From an uncultured Rhodovulum sp. (GTDB lineage Bacteria > Pseudomonadota > Alphaproteobacteria > Rhodobacterales > Rhodobacteraceae): a stretch of DNA of 10,851 nt. This document shows positions 6,901-10,851 of the stretch, one piece after another. Every line of letters begins with the position of its first letter. Position 1 is the stretch's first letter. The notes under the pieces are model-generated. The model saw only the letters and a program-made list of their open reading frames with translations, was not told the origin of the DNA and did no database searches. The DNA is taken from contig CAMIMK010000080.1 in NCBI GenBank assembly GCA_946221765.1, positions 1 through 10,851 of the forward strand, written 5' to 3'. The position numbers were made by a program, and so were the translations under genes.

Positions 6901-9427
6901 GCCAGCGCGAGCCGCTGGCCGTGGTCTTCAGCACATTGGCGCCGGCATCGTTGCGGAACTGGCGGCCAGCCGCGACGACGAGCGGCGCGCCGGTCTCGCT
7001 GGCGCCGGTGGCGGTGAGGCTCGCGCCGACCCCGAGCCCGACCCGCTCCTCGCTGATGAGCGAGACCTGCGCAGCGGAAACCGCGCCGCCGATCTCGACG
7101 GTGCCCGTCCCCTTCGTCGACACCGCGAGTGGCACCGGCGAGGCATAGCTCGAGGGATGGCCGTGCGGCGTCAGCCGGGTCAACGTGAAACGCGCACCCT
7201 CGGCGAGGCCGAAGACCGGCTCGACACCGGCGGTGATTGCGCCAGACAGGAAGACGTTGCCGCCAGTATGCCCGCCCGAGCCCGCGCGGATCTCGCCGTT
7301 CCAGGTCTGGGCCTCGCCGCTCATGCTGAGATCGGCGCCGTTCAGGGCGGCGATCCGGCCGGCCGTGCCGCCGGTGACCAGCAGCTCGTCGGTGGCGTCG
7401 ACGGTGATCGCGCCGCCCGCCCCGGTGACGACCTCGGCGAAGGCGGTTTCCGTGGTGCCGCCGCGCACCTTCACCCGCGCCCCGCGCAGCACGATGTCGC
7501 TGGAGCTGTTGTTGCTGCCGACGCGGACCCACTGGCCGCCCTGCCCGCCCTGGATCGAGACCCGGTCGGCGGCGGTCATGGTGATCGGGCCGGACTTCGA
7601 GTTGACCTCGACGGTCGTGCCCTTCTGATCGGTGCCGGCCACGCGGTGCAGGATGACGTCGCCGGCATCCGCGGTGAGATCGATGGCGCCGGTCGTTGTG
7701 GTGATGCGCACGTCGGCGGCCGACCGCGCCATCGCCGTCAGGTTGCCGGTCTTCGCCCGCAGCGCGATGGAGCCGGTGCCGCTGGCGCGGATGTCGGCAT
7801 TGGCGTTCAGGAGGGTGCCCGCGGTCAGGCTGAAGTTGCCCGCCCCGCGCGAGGTCAGCGCCGCGTCGATGGTGACGAGGCCGTCCGCCGTGACGATGAA
7901 GCTGCCGTCGGTCACCGTGACCGCGCGCGCGATGCTGACATTGCCGTCGGCGTCGAGGGTGAGGGTGCCGGCCTTGCTCCAGCTGAGCGCGGACTCGACG
8001 ACGATGTTGCCCGCGCCGGATCCCGGGGCGGTGGTGGCGATGGTGACATCCGTGCCGGCCTGCAGGGCGGAGGTCAGGGCCGAGGCGCTGACGAGCCAGG
8101 TCCCGTCTCCGGCCGGCGGCGTGGTGGTGCCGCCGCCGACGCTCGCCCCGGTCGCGGCGATCGTCACGTTCCGCGGATCGAGGAGCCACGCGCCCCCGGC
8201 GCCGGTCTCGACCGCGGCCGTGTCGCCGAGCGCGAGCGCGCCCTTGCCGGAGGTCTCGACCGTGCCGCCGCCCGCAGCGCCGGTGGCGGTGATGCGGCCG
8301 TCCATGCGCGTGGTGTCGTCCGACCAGACGACGACATCGCCGCCCCTGCCCGTACCGCCAGCGGCCGACAGCCCGGCACCGGACTCGACCGCGACCGTGT
8401 CGGCGCGGCGGAGCGACCCCTTGCCCTGCCGCTCGCCGCCGACCTTGAGGCTGCCGCCGCCCGTCGTGCCATCGGCCCGGAGCCGGGCCTCCGCCGTCAG
8501 CGCCACCGCCGCCCCGGTGACGGTGACGCCACCGCCGGTCGCGCCGGAGGCCTCGAGGCCGCCCGCCACCGTGACCTTGCCGGTGCCGCGGCCCTCGAGC
8601 CGGATCTGGCCGCCCTTGCCCCCGGCCGAGGTCGCGCGGATGAGGCCGGAGGTGTTGATGACCGAATCGAGCGCCCGCGCGGCGTCGCCCGCGGTGATGA
8701 GGACCGAGCCCGCGCCCGCGTCGATCAGGCCGGACTGGACCACGCCGCCCCCGGCGCTGTCGCCATCGACCCGGATCTGGAAGCTGCCATCGCCGGAGAG
8801 GTCGATGGCGGTGCGCTTGCCCGAGGCGAGCGCGACGGTGCCCGAGCGTGCGACGATCGCGCCGCTGTTCTCGACCGAGGTGCCGACCAGCGCCGCGAGG
8901 CCCTTGTCGCCGAGGGTGATCCCGCCGCGGTTGACGACCTGCGCGCCCGCATGCTCGCCGCCGCCAATGCGCAGCGCCCCGTCCTTCTGGAAGCGGGCGG
9001 CATTCACCGTCTGGCTGGTGGCGACAAGGCCGCCCGCCTCGACCCGGGCGTTGCCCGAGAAGACGATGCCGGCGTTGTTCTGCAGGATCACGGTGCCCGG
9101 CGCCTTGATCTGGCCCTGGATCACGCTGGCCTTGGCGGAGCCGATGCGGTTCAGCGTGGCCGCGCTGCGGCCGGGCTGGCGGAAGGTCACCGTGTGATCC
9201 TGGCCGACGTCGAAGCCCTTCCAGTCGATCACGGCGCGCTGGCTCGACTGGCTGATCGTCGTCTGGCTCTGACCTGCGGTGATCCGGGCGGCCCCGCGCA
9301 CCACCGTCCCGCCCTGCGGGCCCTCCGCGAAACCGGCGGAGGCCCCGAGGGCCAGCAGCGACACCCCGAGCAGCAGGGAGGCCCCGGCCGTACGGTGAAG
9401 AGAGGCGGAACCGGTACTCATGCGCAT
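3944..9427 (-). CDS. Two-partner secretion exoprotein (TpsA), FHA-type adhesin with MBG repeats and C-terminal cysteine pair
   Basis: The product is 1,827 residues. There is a short Sec signal (about 1-34, cut after GFA) and no extended ESPR signal. The FHA-type TPS domain (about 35-270) includes LNRIGSAKASVIQGQI, GIVFSGNARVEAGGLVATS and VENSGAIVA. Next come glycine-rich beta-helix coils (about 270-410, with repeated TGGG/AGGG turns), the family motif WLLDPRNVTI (414-423), and more beta-helix to about 840. A transition segment (RWLVYIDKF at 841-849, GNRIIYAERP at 881-890) leads into ten tandem MBG-type repeats (890-1689) with the pattern YG-DNPxLTAxYSGFVLGQ. The tail (1690-1827) holds Cys1796 and Cys1809, the only cysteines I find. 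The ATG at 9427 has GAGG 6 nt upstream. It is exported by the TpsB encoded directly after it. A surface adhesin or biofilm matrix protein is the likely role; the ligand is unknown. A toxin is less likely because I see no C-terminal toxin domain. Confidence 0.93.
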   Translation of the reverse strand: MRMSTGSASLHRTAGASLLLGVSLLALGASAGFAEGPQGGTVVRGAARITAGQSQTTISQSSQRAVIDWKGFDVGQDHTVTFRQPGRSAATLNRIGSAKASVIQGQIKAPGTVILQNNAGIVFSGNARVEAGGLVATSQTVNAARFQKDGALRIGGGEHAGAQVVNRGGITLGDKGLAALVGTSVENSGAIVARSGTVALASGKRTAIDLSGDGSFQIRVDGDSAGGGVVQSGLIDAGAGSVLITAGDAARALDSVINTSGLIRATSAGGKGGQIRLEGRGTGKVTVAGGLEASGATGGGVTVTGAAVALTAEARLRADGTTGGGSLKVGGERQGKGSLRRADTVAVESGAGLSAAGGTGRGGDVVVWSDDTTRMDGRITATGAAGGGTVETSGKGALALGDTAAVETGAGGAWLLDPRNVTIAATGASVGGGTTTPPAGDGTWLVSASALTSALQAGTDVTIATTAPGSGAGNIVVESALSWSKAGTLTLDADGNVSIARAVTVTDGSFIVTADGLVTIDAALTSRGAGNFSLTAGTLLNANADIRASGTGSIALRAKTGNLTAMARSAADVRITTTTGAIDLTADAGDVILHRVAGTDQKGTTVEVNSKSGPITMTAADRVSIQGGQGGQWVRVGSNNSSSDIVLRGARVKVRGGTTETAFAEVVTGAGGAITVDATDELLVTGGTAGRIAALNGADLSMSGEAQTWNGEIRAGSGGHTGGNVFLSGAITAGVEPVFGLAEGARFTLTRLTPHGHPSSYASPVPLAVSTKGTGTVEIGGAVSAAQVSLISEERVGLGVGASLTATGASETGAPLVVAAGRQFRNDAGANVLKTTASGSRWLVYIDKFAGMTGTEPGDRGFDLYGRSPTDTPPGVVSHTGNRIIYAERPVLTITGESLRKTYGETVTPGVSVAGLRTGDSLTTALASGPSVGSDGSVASAGAGSYATEVAATASSQGYLLQLVDGTLDVDRAALTITATGKTRTYGQANPGLDGTVSGFVLGETLADLYGSLGFTTGATRTSDAGSYAITPGGVSSDNYAITFVPGVLTVEKAPLQVSVKDADRIYGDKNPDFTADYSGFVLGQGKDVLTGGLTTTATQGSDAGKYDISTGGLTSKNYEIVGTPGTLTVKKAQLTVDVDDKHRTYGSDNPALTATYTGFKLGQDARVLGGGITTEATKSSDAGSYAITAAGLTSKNYEITATPGTLTVDKAALTVTVDDKARSYGSDNPVLTASYSGFVLGQGAEVVGGTLSTTATKTSDVGSYAITATGLTAKNYTITAVKDGTLTVNKAALTVKVDDKARTYGSDNPALTASYSGFVLGQGMEVVSGTLATGATKTSDAGKYVITASGLSAKNYEIKATDGTLAVKKAALTVTIDDKARIYGGDNPALTASYSGFVLGQDASIVSGSLSTGATKTSDVGRYGINASGLSAKNYDIKATDGTLTVKKAALSVVVDDKARIYGNDNPALTATYSGFVLGQDASVVSGKLATAATKASDVGTYEIDADDLSAKNYTITATAGTLTVNKAPLTVIVDDKTRSYGSANPVLTATYSGFKLGQDATVLGGELTTRATRSSDVGTYGISATGLTARNYEITATGGKLSVTPAALTITADDATRPAGSGNPVFTATGTGFVLGQDIGDLDGTLSLKTDAGTDSPVGGYAITPGGVSSGNYAIRFVDGTLTVGPGGGTPEVPVIDGDDGGAWAAERFRRGMPPLTPGDASFRTTIAEAPPAIASPFDLTYSLGEIVQAAPAGITPAATQSATNGFVPAAGRRGAGTEIAEEDGAGRGAARGCDGPINLGVSDPGCTRQAVTESYWTTLSDGAR
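3945..3955 (-). promoter_or_regulatory. Shine-Dalgarno and overlap region coupling TpsA and TpsB translation
   Basis: GGAG (3955-3952, minus strand) lies inside the last TpsA codons, 7 nt before the TpsB ATG at 3944. That ATG shares its A with the TpsA TGA stop. This arrangement favours reinitiation by ribosomes that have just finished the long exoprotein message. Confidence 0.6.
4361..6760 (-). repeat. Ten tandem MBG-type repeats inside the TpsA gene
   Basis: Ten consecutive in-frame units encode residues 890-1689 of the exoprotein. Unit bounds on the window are about 6760-6509, 6508-6266, 6265-6029, 6028-5792, 5791-5552, 5551-5315, 5314-5078, 5077-4841, 4840-4604 and 4603-4361. Units 3 and 5-9 (counting from 6760) are each 237 nt (79 residues) and unit 4 likewise; the fifth is 80 residues with one extra residue in the AVKDGTL turn. 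The shared pattern is ALTV-VDDKAR-YG-DNPALTA-YSGFVLGQ, then SD-G-Y-I-A-GL-AKNY-I, then GTLTV-KA. The first unit is strongly divergent. The sixth and seventh differ at only 16 of 79 residues in a hand alignment. Such domains form rigid rods of beta-sandwich modules in surface proteins. Boundaries are by alignment of the ALTV start and carry an uncertainty of a few residues. Confidence 0.9.
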
Positions 9428-9504
9428 ATCATGCCTCGGAAATACAACTTCGGCGCGAATATGGCTAACTGGTTTTCAAAAATCAAACACTTTCACGAAA
9501 CTTG

Positions 9505-9533
9505 ATTCATAATTAGTCATTTTATTATGGAAT
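9505..9533. promoter_or_regulatory. Inverted repeat over the predicted TpsA transcription start, candidate operator
   Basis: ATTCATAAT (9505-9513) and ATTATGGAAT (9524-9533) are inverted copies, perfect apart from one extra base in the right arm, with a 10-nt spacer. The arm centres are about two helical turns apart. The element begins just downstream of the predicted -10 box (9535-9540) and covers the expected +1 near 9528, the usual place for a repressor dimer. In AT-rich DNA a chance repeat is possible, so this remains a candidate. Confidence 0.35.
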
Positions 9534-9534
9534 T

Positions 9535-9562
9535 ATTGTAGAATTACTTATCAATATTTCAA
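9535..9562 (-). promoter_or_regulatory. Sigma-70-like promoter for the TPS operon
   Basis: On the minus strand TTGAAA (9562-9557) and TACAAT (9540-9535) each match the -35 and -10 consensus at five of six positions, with a 16-nt spacer. Transcription would start near 9528, giving a leader of about 100 nt before the TpsA ATG at 9427. It is the best match in the gap. A weaker alternative is TTGATT-17 nt-CATATT closer to the gene. Confidence 0.55.
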
Positions 9563-9717
9563 AAATGCGATCCTCCAACAGAATCCTGAACAATGCGTTA
9601 ACCTAAAAGTCTATTCGATTGGCGTTGCCGGGTTAGTGGCCGCGTAACACCCCTCCCCTAAGCCTGAGGACGGGGTGCTGCCCGTGGGGACGGGCGGCGG
9701 GAAGGTGGGGACTCCTC

Positions 9718-10470
9718 ATGGAAATCCGACTGGGCGTCGGCATGCCAACCGGCATGTCGCCGCGCTTGCGACGCTGCGCGCTGACCATCATGCTGATCGG
9801 GGGGATGCTGGTGACCGCCGGCCTGCCCCGCCCGGTCCAGGCGGCCGATCCGGTGCGGCAGGTGGTCCGGCCGCTGGCGTATCACGCGACGGTCTACAAT
9901 GGCGAACTCGTCGGCTCCGCCTTCGCGCTCGCTCCCGGGATCGCCGTGACGAACGGCCATGTGGTCGAGGGCCTCGCGCCCGGCTCCGACGTGATTCTCG
10001 CCGCTTCGGCCAGCGACATCCGGGTCACGGCCCGCATCCTCGCCATCAGCGCCATCATGGATCTGGCCGTCCTCTCGGTGCCGCCGGGCCTGATCGCGCC
10101 CGTCGGTGCCGGCAATTCCCGCGCCGGCGCGGGCCTCGCCGTCTCCGCCGCCGGGGTGGATGCGAGCGGGCCGGCGCTGCCGCGGCGGGCGCTGAAGGGC
10201 GAGGTGCTGGATCCGCATATCGATGTCGCCGCCTTCGGGCCGGGGCTGGTCCTGCGTCTGCCCGGGGTCCGGCCGGGCTTTTCCGGGGGCCCGGTGCTCG
10301 ATGGCCAGGGCGCGCTCGTGGGCATGATCGCGGCGATTCGCCCCGGACGGGCGGCGGCGGCCACCTTGTCCGGCTTCTCGCCGGCCCGGGCCCGCCCCGC
10401 CTCGGAAGAGGCGTTGGTCCTGCGCGCTCCCGAACTGCGCGCCGAGGTCCGCCGGCTGATCGGGGACTGA
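9718..10470 (+). CDS. Secreted trypsin-like serine protease, HtrA-type fold without PDZ domain
   Basis: The product is 250 residues. Arg-rich residues (16-19) and a hydrophobic stretch to VQA (40-42) form a signal peptide cut near A42. The mature part has the chymotrypsin-fold catalytic triad: His81 in TNGHVVEG, Asp115 in IMDLAVLS, and Ser189 in GFSGGPVLD, the last followed by GALVGMIAA as in HtrA/DegP proteases. No PDZ domain follows, so it is a short protease acting alone in the periplasm or outside. Substrate is unknown. The start at 9718 has AAGGTGGGG upstream; ATGs at 9742 and 9754 are in frame, and 9754 would give a more standard signal peptide length. It is divergent from the TPS pair and shares the AT-rich gap, which makes a role in exoprotein processing conceivable but unproven. 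The gene may simply be an unrelated neighbour. Confidence 0.88.
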   Translation: MEIRLGVGMPTGMSPRLRRCALTIMLIGGMLVTAGLPRPVQAADPVRQVVRPLAYHATVYNGELVGSAFALAPGIAVTNGHVVEGLAPGSDVILAASASDIRVTARILAISAIMDLAVLSVPPGLIAPVGAGNSRAGAGLAVSAAGVDASGPALPRRALKGEVLDPHIDVAAFGPGLVLRLPGVRPGFSGGPVLDGQGALVGMIAAIRPGRAAAATLSGFSPARARPASEEALVLRAPELRAEVRRLIGD

Positions 10471-10486
10471 CCGGAGAAGAGGCCCC

Positions 10487-10507
10487 CGGCCGGTTTGACC
10501 CCGGCCG
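10487..10507 (+). terminator. Weak GC hairpin after the serine protease gene
   Basis: A 7-bp inverted repeat (CGGCCGG / CCGGCCG) with a 7-nt loop lies 16 nt after the protease stop. No T-run follows, so an intrinsic terminator is uncertain; GC-rich DNA yields such stems by chance. Confidence 0.25.
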
Positions 10508-10551
10508 CCTCCCGCCGCTAGATCCGCGCGGCAGACGGGAGGAAAGCGGCC

Positions 10552-10851
10552 ATGGCACTTTCGGACTGGCGGATCGGCATCATCGGCGGCGGCATCGGTG
10601 GCATCGCGGCCGCCCTCGCCCTCGCCCGGCACGGCGCGGGCCAGGTCGAGGTCTTCGAGGGGGCCCCGGCGCTCGCCGAGGTTGGCGCGGGCCTCCAGAT
10701 CTCTCCGAACGGCGTCCGGGTGCTGGAAGCCCTCGGCCTCGGCCCGGCCGCAGCCGCCGTGGCAAGCGCGCCCGCCGCGGTCGAGCTCATCGACCATGCG
10801 CGCGGCCGGCCCGTGGCGCGCGTGCCGCTGGGCGAGACCGCCCGCCGCCGC
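10552..10851 (+). CDS. FAD-dependent monooxygenase (salicylate hydroxylase/UbiH-like), partial (3' end outside window)
   Basis: The first 100 codons are visible and the frame is open at the window end. The N-terminus reads RIGIIGGGIGGIAAALAL (residues 7-24), with the GxGxxG dinucleotide-binding fingerprint of the FAD Rossmann fold. An acidic residue at the end of the second strand (VEVFEG) should bind the FAD ribose. EVGAGLQISPNGVRVLEALGL (from about residue 43) is the pattern of class A flavoprotein monooxygenases such as salicylate hydroxylases. These use NAD(P)H and oxygen to hydroxylate aromatic substrates in the cytosol; the substrate here cannot be told from the fragment. GGAGGA lies 8 nt before the ATG. 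It follows the protease gene by 81 nt on the same strand, but nothing links their functions. Confidence 0.9.
   Translation, partial: MALSDWRIGIIGGGIGGIAAALALARHGAGQVEVFEGAPALAEVGAGLQISPNGVRVLEALGLGPAAAAVASAPAAVELIDHARGRPVARVPLGETARRR

Larger units (their letters stand above)
9428..9717. promoter_or_regulatory. Divergent AT-rich intergenic control region
   Basis: This 290-nt gap separates the TpsA start (minus) from the serine protease start (plus). Its core is strikingly AT-rich: 14 of 60 bases are G or C in 9481-9540 and 20 of 60 in 9541-9600, while the flanking genes are very GC-rich. I see no RNA gene and no credible ORF in it. It contains a good sigma-70-like promoter for the TPS genes and an inverted repeat over the predicted transcription start, listed separately. 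No equally clear promoter is visible for the plus-strand protease. Confidence 0.75.

Noticed and set aside
5999..9505. A 1,168-residue open frame on the plus strand, antisense to TpsA
   Set aside because: It is rich in Ala, Gly, Arg, Asp and His in a repetitive pattern typical of the reverse complement of GC-rich coding DNA. It has no recognisable domain, and TpsA on the other strand is clearly real.
9598..9603. TTAACC, resembling a CtrA half-site
   Set aside because: The second half (TTAA seven bases away) is absent, and a six-base match in an AT-rich gap is expected by chance.
9665..9718. TGAGGA and TCCTCA as a 6-bp inverted pair that might hide the protease start codon
   Set aside because: The stem is short and the loop is 42 nt, so the pairing would be weak; GC-rich alternatives in between would compete.
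9658..10797. A 379-residue minus-strand open frame opposite the protease and monooxygenase genes
   Set aside because: The plus strand carries a catalytic triad and a Rossmann fingerprint in the same stretch; the antisense product is compositionally biased with no motif.

Overview
The window is very GC-rich and densely coded. Gene content points to an alphaproteobacterium, most likely Rhodobacterales: a surE-pcm-LysM lipoprotein cluster, Sec-type signal peptides, and GC-ending codons throughout. This assignment rests on gene order and base composition seen by eye, not on a database match.

Layout on the minus strand, in transcription order (right to left): a divergent AT-rich control region (9428-9717); a 1,827-residue two-partner-secretion exoprotein (TpsA, 9427-3944); its outer-membrane transporter of the FhaC/ShlB type (TpsB, 3944-2262), whose start codon overlaps the TpsA stop; a GC-rich hairpin (2228-2254); then surE (2162-1368), pcm (1353-706) and a LysM lipoprotein (675 to beyond position 1). 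On the plus strand at the right end lie a secreted trypsin-like serine protease (9718-10470) and the first 100 codons of an FAD-dependent monooxygenase (10552 to beyond 10851).

TpsA and TpsB form a complete secretion pair. TpsA has a Sec signal, an FHA-type TPS domain, a beta-helix region, and ten tandem MBG-type repeats of about 80 residues. It ends in a tail carrying the only two cysteines I can find in the protein, 13 residues apart. That layout suggests a surface-held adhesin whose C-terminus stays at the transporter through a disulfide loop, as established for HMW1 and CdrA. The surE, pcm and LysM genes are a conserved housekeeping and stationary-phase cluster (nucleotide phosphatase, protein repair, cell-wall hydrolase activation). 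The TPS pair directly upstream of surE looks like an accessory unit placed beside this core cluster.

The most interesting parts are the cysteine-hook tail with a PAAG tetrapeptide just upstream of it, the cap-and-core organisation of the MBG array, and the AT-rich promoter island with an inverted repeat over the predicted start of transcription.
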